The notes beneath the pieces were generated by a model. The model saw only the letters and a list, made by a program, of their open reading frames with translations. It was not told the origin of the DNA and searched no databases. A program made the position numbers and the translations under genes. Below, piece by piece: positions 7,403 to 16,768 of a stretch of 64,000 nucleotides of DNA; positions within the stretch are counted from its first letter, which is position 1; the number at the start of each line of letters is the position of its first letter. This stretch comes from Paenibacillus sp. DMB20 (GTDB taxonomy: Bacteria; Bacillota; Bacilli; Paenibacillales; Paenibacillaceae). The DNA lies in the NCBI RefSeq assembly GCF_000987955.1, contig NZ_LAZU01000032.1, forward strand, positions 286,455-350,454, in the 5' to 3' direction.

Positions 7403-10400
7403 TTACTGAAGCTGCTTCAGCAGCTCCTGCATTGGACGCAGCTCGCGCGTCACGTCATATGGATATCGGTTCAGCACCTCAAGCAGCATTTTGTGCAGAG
7501 GCCCGTGCGCTTTCGGCAGCAGTTCATCCATCAAGCCGATCAGCCGTTTGTACTCCTGCACCTGATCCGGGGCATACACCTCGAACTCATAGAAGGAGTT
7601 GCCGAAGACGGTTGCGCGCTTCACGCCCTGGAACTTGACATAACGCGCATTCGTCGGAGCGAATGTAATAATGTCCAGCTTGCCTTTGGATGTGACGACT
7701 CCCTCATCCCCGGACACGTTCGTCCAGTTCTGCTTGTCTTCGGATACGAGCAGCTGGTATTTCTCGGCTCCTGCCTGCCATTTGATAATGACCTTGTTGA
7801 TCTCTTTCGATTCGCCAAGATCAACGGTAAACCAGGCATCGTCGACATAAGCGCTGGACCATCGCGAATTGATGGATACGACTCCATCCACCGCCATGTC
7901 CGGCGAGTAATACGGAAATTCCAGTTCCGAAGATTCAGCCGTTTTATGGAGCGCCAAATTTTCGCCGCTCAGCAGATCGATCGGCTTGTTGTAGATCATG
8001 ACGTTATCCAGCACGCCCTTGAACGCATTCGAATCGCTGCCGATCCGAAGCGCAGGCAAAACCAGGGTGTGCATTTTCGGATACCGCTCCTCCAGCCGCT
8101 CTACATGCTCGTCGATATTGACGAACAGCGTAACGCCTTTATTGTCTCCCTTCAGCAAAATATGCGTCCATTCTCCTTCAGGTACAACGTAATCGAACGT
8201 GCTGTCGTAGTGCTCCTTGGAGAATCCCAGCTTGCCGGTCTTGCCCTGCTTGAGCTTGATCTTGCCGACCGGGGACTCCATTAAAACGGCATCGTCCGGG
8301 TTATCGGGGTCGGGCTTCACCCACATGGAGAGCGTCCAGCCGAACCCGACCGCGTCAACCGGCGTCTCGATATAGCTGGAGCCGCCCTTGAACCGGACTC
8401 CCTTCCCGTATTTCCCCTCCGTCATGTTGACATGGACGCCTTTGCCGTCAAAGTCGTTGCCGGAGTCATCCTGAAGCCCTTTTTCGAACAAGTACCGGAT
8501 CACCTGATTCTCGTCATTCTTTACCGTGAGTTTATGGGACAAATTCGCGTTCGGAGCATCGCCGATGGCCTTGGTACGTTGTTCAAACCGTTCAAAGGAT
8601 CGGTCGTCTCTCGTTCCGGTCCACATCTTCTCCGACACGACCTGAATGCCGGGCAGCAACCGGTCATGCGAGTCGTCCATGGACAAGCCGTTGGCATCGG
8701 ATACGTCGTTCCATAATGCGAACATGCCTCCTTTTATGCGCGGATGCCCCAGCGGCAGGGTCGAGATTTCCCATTTATTCGGCTCCCATTCGTTGTAAAG
8801 GAACTGGGAATTCAAATAATCGCCATACAAGGTAGGTACGATATACATAAATACGTTCTGAACGTTAAGGATGTCGTAACCGAGATCTACCGCCTGCTGC
8901 GGGGGACCGTACGGTTCGTACCATATATCCATCGTGGCTTCGTTGCTTACCGGGGTCGTTCCGTTGTACTGCGTCATTCCGCCCCACATATGCGGATGCT
9001 TGCCTTTGTCGTTGATATGTTTCACGAGGGTATCCATATACCAGCGGAACCGCTCCACGTCCGGTCCCCAGTACTCGTCGGTGCCGATATGCACGTCAGG
9101 ACCGACAAAAGTCGGATCGCTGCCGTCCAAATATTCGTTGAACAGATTTTTAACGAATTCGACGGTTTCCGGTTTGGAAATATCCAGCGCATGTTCGTTG
9201 CCCAATGAAGGGTCATAGGACGTGAAGGCGCGGGAATGACCCGGCGTATCGATTTCCGGAATCACGTTAACCCCGTAATCCATGCCCAAAAGCTGCAGTT
9301 CCTTAAATTCCTGCTTCGTATAATGCCCATTCGGGCTCGCCAATCCCGGATAGGTCGTGCTCTCCAGCCGGAAGGCGGCCGTCGTTCCGTCCGCGAACGG
9401 CGTGCCGACATCATCGTTCAAATGAACCTGGAACATGTTCATTTTGTACCATGACAGCAGCTTCACATAACTTCTCATAAAATCGATCGTATAAAATTTT
9501 CGCCCTACGTCGATCATAAGTCCCCGTTTCTCATACTTCGGATAATCTCTGGCCTCCCCGCGCGGAATCGTACGGTCGGGATGCTGCTTGATGATCTGGA
9601 GCGCGGTTCTCGTGCCGAAGAAAGCTCCGGTCGGCGATACGGAAGCAATCGATACGTAATCGTCGACCTTAAACACGTTGCCCTCCTTGCCAAGCCAGGC
9701 GAGCGAAGGATCGATCGCCAAATATAAATCTCCCGCCTTCGGCTGTCCGTAAACGATCTCAAGCTCCAAACCCGTCAGATCGATCAGATCCTCGCGCGTC
9801 AGTTCCGCCGCCTTGCGCAGGACCCCTTCGTCTTCCGGACGGACGACAATCCGCGAATCCGCCGTCAACGTATAGTCGCCCGATCCGCCGTACCATTCTC
9901 TTAAGGAAGGGATGACCTCCGGCTCGGCATTGCGGTCCGGCGTCTGCTGATGCTGACCCGGAACCGTAACCGTGATATTATCAGACAGCAGCTTCCGGTT
10001 CGGATCGCTCTCATCCTCGACCTCGACGATCAGATTTACTTTGGCATCGACCAGCGGGGTGCGGATACGGCCTTCCCGGTCGATGACGGGCAGCCGGTCG
10101 CTGCCATACAAGCGGACGCTGTACCCATCCGGAACCTCGGCCGCAGACCAATCCAACTCCGTCTGGCCGGCCTGGACCGTCAGCGTCGCCGCAACGCGGT
10201 CTACGATGGATTGCAGGTCATTCAATTGATAAACTTCGAATTCGTAGAAGGAGTAGCCGTACAGGGTGCCTTCGACGGGTGCCCGCTTCATGCCCTGGAA
10301 CTTGACGTACCTGGTTTTCAGGGGAGCGAAGTCGATGGTCTCCGTTCCTCCCTTGCATTGAATGATGCCGTCGTCTTCCTTCACGTTCGTCCAATTCTCT

Positions 10401-10870
10401 CCGTCATCCGATACGAGTATTTTGTATGTATCGGCCGGCGTCTGCCAGCGGATCACCACGCGATCAATGTCCGTAGGCTCTCCCAGATCCACGTAAAACC
10501 ATTGATCATCATGCTTATCGGAAGACCATCTTGTATTTCCCTTCCCGTCCACGGCCAGATTCGGCGTCAAGTAATCCACCTCGTTTCCCGAAGAAAAAGC
10601 CGGCTTGTTCAGAGCCAGGTTGGTCCCGCTGAACGCGGCGGCTTGATCCGCGAGACGCTTGCCGTCTTGGTCATAGACGGCTTCCGTAACGCTTGGGAGC
10701 GCTCCGGCTTCCGGATCAACCTTAGCCGGCGCGTCCGTCTTCTCTGATGCGGCTTCCGTCACACCGGACTGGGCCAACGCCGTTGCCGGCAAGGCGGCGC
10801 CCAAAACCGTCGTTACGGCAAGCCATAGACACAGCATCCATAAAAACGCTTTCAATTTTATCTTCTTCAT
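7403..10870 (-). CDS. Secreted multidomain beta-N-acetylhexosaminidase (GH20) with discoidin and LamG-like domains
   Basis: A 1155-residue exoenzyme. Residues 1-34 form a signal peptide (MKKIKLKAFLW...ATALAQS). Residues about 85-215 are an F5/8-type (discoidin/CBM32) module (LALNKPAFSSGNEVDYL, RWSSDKHDDQWFYVDLGE). A linker or Ig-like stretch follows, then a GH20b domain at about 320-440. The GH20 catalytic barrel (about 445-760) has KRGLMIDVGRKFY, IPEIDTPGHSRAF and HIGTDEYWG, with the paired catalytic Asp-Glu. A LamG/concanavalin-like domain (about 805-960) and a second F5/8 module (about 965-1105) complete it. It probably releases terminal GlcNAc or GalNAc from chitin-like or glycoconjugate substrates. 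It is transcribed alone; its 5' region contains a copy of the structured repeat (10910-11018). Confidence 0.94.
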   Translation of the reverse strand: MKKIKLKAFLWMLCLWLAVTTVLGAALPATALAQSGVTEAASEKTDAPAKVDPEAGALPSVTEAVYDQDGKRLADQAAAFSGTNLALNKPAFSSGNEVDYLTPNLAVDGKGNTRWSSDKHDDQWFYVDLGEPTDIDRVVIRWQTPADTYKILVSDDGENWTNVKEDDGIIQCKGGTETIDFAPLKTRYVKFQGMKRAPVEGTLYGYSFYEFEVYQLNDLQSIVDRVAATLTVQAGQTELDWSAAEVPDGYSVRLYGSDRLPVIDREGRIRTPLVDAKVNLIVEVEDESDPNRKLLSDNITVTVPGQHQQTPDRNAEPEVIPSLREWYGGSGDYTLTADSRIVVRPEDEGVLRKAAELTREDLIDLTGLELEIVYGQPKAGDLYLAIDPSLAWLGKEGNVFKVDDYVSIASVSPTGAFFGTRTALQIIKQHPDRTIPRGEARDYPKYEKRGLMIDVGRKFYTIDFMRSYVKLLSWYKMNMFQVHLNDDVGTPFADGTTAAFRLESTTYPGLASPNGHYTKQEFKELQLLGMDYGVNVIPEIDTPGHSRAFTSYDPSLGNEHALDISKPETVEFVKNLFNEYLDGSDPTFVGPDVHIGTDEYWGPDVERFRWYMDTLVKHINDKGKHPHMWGGMTQYNGTTPVSNEATMDIWYEPYGPPQQAVDLGYDILNVQNVFMYIVPTLYGDYLNSQFLYNEWEPNKWEISTLPLGHPRIKGGMFALWNDVSDANGLSMDDSHDRLLPGIQVVSEKMWTGTRDDRSFERFEQRTKAIGDAPNANLSHKLTVKNDENQVIRYLFEKGLQDDSGNDFDGKGVHVNMTEGKYGKGVRFKGGSSYIETPVDAVGFGWTLSMWVKPDPDNPDDAVLMESPVGKIKLKQGKTGKLGFSKEHYDSTFDYVVPEGEWTHILLKGDNKGVTLFVNIDEHVERLEERYPKMHTLVLPALRIGSDSNAFKGVLDNVMIYNKPIDLLSGENLALHKTAESSELEFPYYSPDMAVDGVVSINSRWSSAYVDDAWFTVDLGESKEINKVIIKWQAGAEKYQLLVSEDKQNWTNVSGDEGVVTSKGKLDIITFAPTNARYVKFQGVKRATVFGNSFYEFEVYAPDQVQEYKRLIGLMDELLPKAHGPLHKMLLEVLNRYPYDVTRELRPMQELLKQLQ

Positions 10871-10909
10871 ATTCCCTCCATACTAAAGGCGGTCAGAGCC
10901 CTTTTTTAA

Positions 10910-11018
10910 GAGATAAGAAAGGATAAACATCAGAGGTTAGCCATCCTTATCTCGCAAGAAAAACTTCAGCTAAACGCGGTCTGTCTTCTGAGTAAGTACA
11001 TCGATAGACGTTTTTCTT
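10910..11018 (+). repeat. Two-hairpin structured repeat, copy 1
   Basis: About 109 bp. Hairpin 1 has the stem GAGATAAG (10910-10917) / CTTATCTC (10946-10953). Hairpin 2 is bounded by AAGAAAAAC (10956-10964) and GTTTTTCTT (11010-11018) and contains GGTCTGTCTTCTG and CGATAGACG. A second copy lies at 17909-18015 on the opposite strand. In that copy the outer stem is GATATAAG / CTTATATC, so a G-C pair has become T-A on both arms together, evidence that base pairing is selected. The sequence fits a REP/MITE-like element or a structured RNA. It lies in the predicted 5' untranslated region of the GH20 gene. Confidence 0.75.
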
Positions 11019-11079
11019 ATTTGGCAATTAATTAGGTTGGACCCCTCCTTTACTCCAATTCATTCTAATTTTGGGGAAG

Positions 11080-11110
11080 AAAAAAAAACATTGAATAGGC
11101 CTATTCAATG
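11080..11110 (-). terminator. Terminator of the two-component/ABC unit
   Basis: A perfect 22-base palindrome (CATTGAATAGG / CCTATTCAATG, 11089-11110), followed on the minus strand by nine T (11088-11080). It closes the operon ending with the response regulator. Confidence 0.8.
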
Positions 11111-11251
11111 TCCATGTTAAGAGAACGGTCCTCTTATGCAAAAGAGATAATTCCTTACTTTTATATACATCTGTTTACTTTCGTCATGCCCTCCGCTCTC
11201 CATATTTATTTATGATTCCGGTAATTGGACAATGACCGTGAAAACAAATCA

Positions 11252-12064
11252 TTACGGATTATTTTGTTTAACCTGCTTGTCCCCGTAAAACTCCTGATAC
11301 TGGCTTGGCGTGACGTGGGCGTACTTTTTGAAGATGCTGATAAAATACTTATAGTCGCTGAATCCGATATCCTGCGCGATCGTATACACTTTATGGTCCC
11401 CTGTTTTCAGCATATCCATCGCCTTTTGAATGCGATAGCGATTAAGGAACTCGTTGAACGTATAGCTGGTTTCCGCTTTGAATTTCTGATTGAGGTAGTA
11501 GGCGCTCAAGCCAAGCTGTTCTACAAGGTCATGAATGCTGATCTTCTTGGCATAGTGCTCCTGCACATAGGCGATCATTCGGGACACGTATTTCGATGTC
11601 TTCGTTTCTTTCTCCAGAAACTTACTGCTGATGACCTCTTCTTTTTCTTGTGGAAAGCTGGAGATGACTTCGTATTTTCGCAACATGTCCACTTTGGCTT
11701 TGGCGGAGTTCAGTGCTTCGATCAACTGCTCATCCTCCAGCGGTTTCACCAGAAACTCCGTTACGCCCAGCTGGAGGGCTTGCTTGGCAAGATGAAATTC
11801 ATTATAACCGGAGATGATAATGCTGCTGAAGGTATGCTTCCGCAACCCTTCCCTAATCATCGCAATACCGTCCATCATGGGCATGGTGATGTCGGAAATG
11901 ACAATATCCGGCTTAAGCTCGCAGATTTTCTCGTAACCGTCTTTTCCGTTAACCGCTTCCTCGATCACGACGCAATCATATTGGAGCCAATCCACGCTGA
12001 AGCGTATGCCTCTGCGAATCATGTCCTCATCTTCGACAAGAAGAACCTTAAACATCATGTCCAC
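11252..12064 (-). CDS. AraC-type response regulator (YesN-like)
   Basis: A 270-residue DNA-binding response regulator. The receiver domain (1-125) has the acidic pocket LLVEDED, phospho-acceptor aspartate in PDIVISDITMPMMDG, the SGYNEF threonine/serine switch region and the conserved lysine in EFLVKPLE. The C-terminal AraC/XylS domain carries two helix-turn-helices (HDLVEQLGLSAYYLNQKFK; IAQDIGFSDYKYFISIFKK). It overlaps the upstream sensor kinase gene by 17 bases, indicating a matched pair. By analogy with YesM/YesN systems it should activate the linked transporter genes (13901-17791) in response to an extracellular solute. Confidence 0.94.
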   Translation of the reverse strand: MDMMFKVLLVEDEDMIRRGIRFSVDWLQYDCVVIEEAVNGKDGYEKICELKPDIVISDITMPMMDGIAMIREGLRKHTFSSIIISGYNEFHLAKQALQLGVTEFLVKPLEDEQLIEALNSAKAKVDMLRKYEVISSFPQEKEEVISSKFLEKETKTSKYVSRMIAYVQEHYAKKISIHDLVEQLGLSAYYLNQKFKAETSYTFNEFLNRYRIQKAMDMLKTGDHKVYTIAQDIGFSDYKYFISIFKKYAHVTPSQYQEFYGDKQVKQNNP

Positions 12065-13750
12065 TCCTTTCGTAAGGAATCGTTAACGTTACGCGGGTGC
12101 CTTTTCCTTCGACGCTGTCGATATGGATGCCGGATTCCTCACCGTATAAAAGAACTAAACGACGATGCACGTTATAAAGCCCGATATGCTGCGAGGTGTT
12201 GTTCCGGCTTTTCAGAATTCCACGTACCTTCCGCAGCGTCTCTTCATCCATGCCTTGACCGTTGTCGAGGACTTCCAATATGAGTTTCCCTGCAGTAGCG
12301 TAAATTCCGATTTCAATAAGCACGCTGCTTTGGTTCTGATAACCATATTTGATAGCGTTTTCAATAATTGGTTGAAGCAGGAGCTTGGGGACATATACCT
12401 CCAGCGTTTCATCCGCTGCCGAAATTCGATACTCCAACCGTTCGTTGAAACGAATCTGTTGAAGTTTTAAATAATCCCTAACATAATTCATGTCGTCTTT
12501 CAGCAGCACGCTGCGATCATGGCCAATGCTGTACCTTAGCAGACGCGAAAGAATCATGACGATCTCCTGCGCCTGATTGGCGTCCATCTTAATCGCGTAA
12601 CGCAAGGTTTCCAGCACATTGAATATGAAATGCGGATGGAACTGCGATTGCAGATGCTTCACCTCGGCAATGGCGCCGAGTTCCGACAGCTCTTTATTTT
12701 TATCCATCAAATCCTTCAACCGGTCAAGCATCACGTTGTATTCATTGCCCAGAATTTCGAATTCGTCGTCCGTCCGTATGTTGACATACCCGCTGAAATT
12801 TCCCTTCCGAAGCTGTGCTAAAGCATGAATCAGCTTATCGATGGATTCGGAGTTGCGGGTTGACATTTTGTCGGCCAGGAAGTGAAGCATAACCCACAGC
12901 AATATGCCGGCTGCAGTCACAAAAACGGACACCGTATAGTAGTTGTATCGTTCGGATTTGTAAGAATTAAGCGTGATCACCTGAATGGGCGCCTCGGGTA
13001 TCCGTTTGACAACCTTATAGTATTTGCCCTGATTCAGTAGGACGTTTCCCCGATGATCGAGCTTCGGGCTGAACTTGTTCAGGACGCCTTTGGTCATGTT
13101 GCTGGTCGTGGCAATGATCGTGTTGTGTTCATCGGTGACTACGGCAATTTCGTTATTTTGCTCAAAAATGATTTTCTGAATATCGGATTCGTACAGCTGA
13201 TAGACCAAATAGCCTACCGTCCGATTGTTCCTGACAAGCGCTTTGCCGAACGTGTAGCTGGTTTCCCGGTCATGCGAGTAACGGAAGCTGTTCATTTCGG
13301 TAAGCGTGCCATTCGGGCGCTGATCCATCCGGTTTATGAGGTTCCCGAAGGCAAAGTTGGAATATAGTCCATCCGCCGGTGCGGAGCTGGCCAGGAAGAC
13401 GCCGTTCGTATCGACGATATGGAAGATGCTTTTGACCTTCTGATGGTTGTTGAAATCATAAAATTCGGAGTACACTTTATCGCTGCCCAAATGCGTTGCC
13501 ACGTAGTTCATAACGGCCGGAGATGCGGCCATCCGGTTGACTTCCTTATAGTATTGTTGATATACCTCGGCCAAAGACTGGCTTATGGATTGTGCGGCCT
13601 CCGTCGTTTTTTTGAGTTAAATTCATTCTTCCGTTAATGATGGTGAAAATAAAAAATAATACGATTAAAATGGCAAACGGAATAACCGTGTAGAGCCGGA
13701 ATAAGTGACGGGTTGATTCCTTGAAGTTGCGATGCTTTTTTATGTTCCAT
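12048..13750 (-). CDS. YesM-type sensor histidine kinase (two one-base frameshifts near the N-terminus)
   Basis: A membrane sensor kinase of the LytS/YesM family. The intact frame (from 13574) covers an extracellular sensor region, a second membrane segment (YYTVSVFVTAAGILLWVML), a HAMP-like linker, the His_kinase motif QSQFHPHFIFNVLETLRY with phospho-histidine, and an HATPase domain (ENAIKYGYQN, DNGQGMDEE, GIGLYN-like IGLYNVHRRL). The N-terminus is recovered by removing one T from each of two runs, 13607-13613 (T7) and 13736-13741 (T6). From ATG 13750 this reads MEHKKHRNFKESTRHLFRL and then a first membrane helix, ending LTQKTTEAAQSISQSLAEVY. Pairs with the response regulator at 11252 and sits in the transporter operon. 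Confidence 0.9.
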
Positions 13751-13841
13751 GCTGCCCCCTACAATTACGCCCTCTCTTTCATTATATCTTACTCTTACGC
13801 AAGGCTGAACTTGATCTGCGGGCGAGAGCCTATCCAAATAA

Positions 13842-13881
13842 ATCCAAGCCGGTCCTCATGGCTGCAGGTACCGGCTTGGAT
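13842..13881 (-). terminator. Hairpin between permease and sensor kinase genes
   Basis: A perfect 12-base stem ATCCAAGCCGGT / ACCGGCTTGGAT with a 16-base loop, followed on the minus strand by the weak T-tract TTTATTT. It may lower expression of the kinase/regulator genes relative to the transporter genes rather than fully terminate. Confidence 0.62.
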
Positions 13882-13900
13882 GCTACGTTTTCGTATGGAA

Positions 13901-15556
13901 TTAAAGCGATACTTCCTTTTGTCCGGAAAGTCTAAGAAAGACAAGCAGCGACACGACCGTGATCACGGTAAGGATCGTGGACAGGGCTGCGGCAACCCCG
14001 TAATTTCCGCGGATGACCTCGGTATAAATGGCAACCGTGACCGTCTTCGTCTTGCCTGTATACAAGATGATGGAGGTGCTCAATTCCGTAATGATGGTAA
14101 TCCAGCTCAATATCGCGCCGGAGACGACCCCTGCAAGCATCATCGGAAGGGTAATCTTGAAAAACGTCTTCATCTGGGAAGCGCCCAGGCTGATTGCCGC
14201 TTCTTCAATGCCGTCATTGATCTGATGCAGAATGGCGGCACTCGATCGAATCGTATAAGGCAGCCGCCGAATGACGAACGAGATGATCATGATGAACGCC
14301 GTCCCGCTCAGCGCGAGCGGTTTATTGTTAAACGTAATCAATAAGGCGATCCCCAGAATGGAGCCGGGTACGATATAAGGGAACATCGTGAAGATATCAA
14401 GCGTATTCGTTAAAGCATTCTTTCTGCGAACCGTTACGTAAGCGATGAGAATGGCCAGCAAAATGATGACGGCAAGCGATACGATGGCCAGCATGAACGT
14501 GTTCGTAATGACGCCCCCGATATTATCGAATGCATTCCGGTAGCTTTGGAGCGAGAATCCGTCCACAAAGACGCGGCCGTTCGATTTCAGGAACGACGTA
14601 TAGATGACGTAGAGCTGCGGCAAAAGCGCAAGCGCGGTGTACAGATAGATCACGGCATGCGCCGTTATGCTGCCGATTCCTTTTTTCTTCTTGGCTTCGA
14701 TGGGATGCAGCGCGCTCATCGTGAATGATTTCCGATTGGAAATGAACTTTTGAAGCAGGAAGACCGCTGTCGCAAACAGAACGACAATGACGCTGATCGC
14801 TGCGGCAAAGCCGTCGTCGCCGCCGACTTCGCTGATGAATTCGTTAAAGATCAGAACAGGAACCGTTTTGAACCCTTCACCGATCAACATGGGCGTACCG
14901 AAATCCGCGAGTGCGCGCATGAATACGAGCAGGCCGCCTGCGAGCAAGGTTGGCGTAATGAGCGGGAGCAGTACCTTGCGCATCTTGCCAAGACCCTTAT
15001 AACCTAAACTCTCAGCGGCTTCCATCAGGGACTGGTCCACATTTTTAAGCGCTCCCGATACATACATAAAGATGAGGGGCACCATCTGCAGGGTCAAGAC
15101 CACCAAAATCCCCGTGAAACCATAAATATCGGGCATCGTGATTCCGAATGTGTTGCTTACGAATTTGGTAATGACGCCGTTTCTGCCAAGCAGCAGTATC
15201 CAGGAGTATGCTCCAATGAACGGGGCCGACATCGACGAGATCAGAATCATCACGCGAATGGCCGCCCCTCCTTTAATCTTGACCGTTGCCATCATGTAGG
15301 CCAGCGGCGTTGCGATGATGGCGGCAAGGAGGGTCACGCAGACGGTAACCTTGATACTGTTGAACAGGGCGTTCATATAATAGGGCTTGCTGAAAAACTT
15401 CATGAAATAGGCGAAGGAAAAATCGCCGGTCGTCCCGTTATATACGCTTTTGAACAGCATGGTGAATAAAGGAAGCGCCAGGAAAAGAATATAGAACACA
15501 AAGATCAGGAACGAGATGTTGGTCCAGATATCGAATCTTCTGCGCGTCCCCTTCAT
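13901..15556 (-). CDS. ABC transporter permease, fused two-domain type (FbpB/AfuB-like)
   Basis: A 551-residue inner-membrane protein with about 12 helices, made of two homologous binding-protein-dependent permease domains. The two EAA loops, which dock on the ATPase, are EAAESLGYKGLGKMRKVLLP (first half) and EAAISLGASQMKTFFKITLP (second half). This duplicated arrangement is typical of ferric-iron and AfuABC hexose-phosphate-type importers. Its start overlaps the upstream ATPase stop by four bases (ATGA), so translation is coupled. Iron, phosphorylated sugars or polyamine-like compounds are possible substrates. The linked YesM/YesN pair favours a sugar or sugar phosphate, which is inference. 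Confidence 0.92.
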   Translation of the reverse strand: MKGTRRRFDIWTNISFLIFVFYILFLALPLFTMLFKSVYNGTTGDFSFAYFMKFFSKPYYMNALFNSIKVTVCVTLLAAIIATPLAYMMATVKIKGGAAIRVMILISSMSAPFIGAYSWILLLGRNGVITKFVSNTFGITMPDIYGFTGILVVLTLQMVPLIFMYVSGALKNVDQSLMEAAESLGYKGLGKMRKVLLPLITPTLLAGGLLVFMRALADFGTPMLIGEGFKTVPVLIFNEFISEVGGDDGFAAAISVIVVLFATAVFLLQKFISNRKSFTMSALHPIEAKKKKGIGSITAHAVIYLYTALALLPQLYVIYTSFLKSNGRVFVDGFSLQSYRNAFDNIGGVITNTFMLAIVSLAVIILLAILIAYVTVRRKNALTNTLDIFTMFPYIVPGSILGIALLITFNNKPLALSGTAFIMIISFVIRRLPYTIRSSAAILHQINDGIEEAAISLGASQMKTFFKITLPMMLAGVVSGAILSWITIITELSTSIILYTGKTKTVTVAIYTEVIRGNYGVAAALSTILTVITVVSLLVFLRLSGQKEVSL

Positions 15557-16668
15557 AGCTGACCGCCCCTTGTATAATTCAATTCGCCTGCCTCATCGTA
15601 AACATTGATTTTATCCGTTTTGACTTTGAGATGAATGGTTTGGCCGGGCTCCAGCAAGTGTGACGATTTCGATTCCTGCGTAATTTCAATCCGCTGGCCG
15701 GATTCCAAATCGACGAAATAATGGGTGTTCTGGCCTAAAAATACGCTGTGCACGATGGTTGCCTTCAGCCCCGAGTGGTCCTCGGTCATGATGAACTCCT
15801 CAGGCCGAACCGAGATTTGGACTTGGAAATCCGCTTGCGTCTCGGATGCAGGAACTTGAATGTTGGAGAGCCGTTCCGAGTAGCCTGAACCGATCCTCAG
15901 GTTATAGCTTCCCGCCTCCTGCGTTAATCTCCCCTCGATAATGTTGGTGCGGCCGATAAAGGTGGCCACGAATACATTCGCAGGGCGTTGATATATTTCT
16001 TGCGGCGTCCCGAGATGCTGAATCACCCCAGACTTCATGACGGCGATCCGATCGGATACCGCCATCGCTTCCTCCTGATCATGCGTTACGTAGACGGTTG
16101 TAATCCCTACTTCTCTTTGAATATCCTTGATCGCGTTGCGCATATCGACTCGAAGCTTGGCATCAAGATTGGAGAGCGGCTCATCCATCAGCAGAACATC
16201 CGGCCGGATGACGATCGCTCTGGCAAGCGCAACCCGCTGCTGCTGGCCGCCGGACAGGTTTTTCGGCATGCGGTCCTTGTATTGCTCGATTTGAACAACC
16301 TTCAAAATTTCCTCTACCTTCGAATTGATTTCAGCTTTGGACAGCTTCCGGTTCTCAAGCCCGAAAGCGATATTCCCTTTAACGGTTAAATGGGGAAAAA
16401 TCGCATAGCTCTGGAATACCATCCCGATATTCCGCTTGCCCGGCTCGACTTGATTAATGACGCGCTCGTTAAAGTTAATGGTCCCGCCCTCGATGCTGTT
16501 GAAGCCGGCGATCATGCGCAGCAGGGTTGTTTTGCCGCATCCCGAAGGACCGAGAAGGGTGAAAAATTCCCCCTTCTTGATCTCCAGGGACAACTCGGGA
16601 ATGACGGTGGTATCGCCGTATTTTTTTACAAGGTCCTTGATGGATATGTTCACGCTCATCGTTGTCAC
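15553..16668 (-). CDS. ABC transporter ATP-binding protein (FbpC/PotA-type)
   Basis: A 371-residue cytoplasmic ATPase driving the importer. Walker A is GPSGCGKTTLLR, the Q-loop lies in GMVFQSYAIFPH, the signature is LSGGQQQRVALARA, Walker B is VLLMDEPLSNLDAK and the switch histidine is in VYVTHDQEEA. The C-terminal 130 residues form a TOBE-like regulatory domain. It lies between the binding-protein gene, about 100 bp upstream and separated by a palindromic repeat, and the permease gene, with which it overlaps by four bases. Confidence 0.94.
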   Translation of the reverse strand: MTTMSVNISIKDLVKKYGDTTVIPELSLEIKKGEFFTLLGPSGCGKTTLLRMIAGFNSIEGGTINFNERVINQVEPGKRNIGMVFQSYAIFPHLTVKGNIAFGLENRKLSKAEINSKVEEILKVVQIEQYKDRMPKNLSGGQQQRVALARAIVIRPDVLLMDEPLSNLDAKLRVDMRNAIKDIQREVGITTVYVTHDQEEAMAVSDRIAVMKSGVIQHLGTPQEIYQRPANVFVATFIGRTNIIEGRLTQEAGSYNLRIGSGYSERLSNIQVPASETQADFQVQISVRPEEFIMTEDHSGLKATIVHSVFLGQNTHYFVDLESGQRIEITQESKSSHLLEPGQTIHLKVKTDKINVYDEAGELNYTRGGQL

Positions 16669-16679
16669 CTAACCTTTGC

Positions 16680-16755
16680 AGAGGTTGTGCAAAAAGTCCG
16701 CTTTTCATCTCAAGCACGGTAAAAGCTACTCGGTGATCACCGGACTTTTTGAACA
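16680..16755. repeat. Palindromic repeat AGAGGTTGTKCAAAAA, complete copy
   Basis: Fifteen-base arms TGTGCAAAAAGTCCG (16686-16700) and CGGACTTTTTGAACA (16741-16755) match as an inverted repeat with one mismatch around a 40-base centre. AGAGGTTGTGCAAAAA recurs as AGAGGTTGTTCAAAAA at 54275-54290. It sits between the binding-protein and ATPase genes, where an RNA hairpin could stabilise the upstream message or reduce read-through. Confidence 0.65.
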
Positions 16756-16768
16756 GTAATCTTGTCGT

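Noticed and set aside
11225-12283. A 352-codon plus-strand frame opposite the response regulator
   Set aside because: Antisense to a full response regulator and kinase end; no domains recognised.
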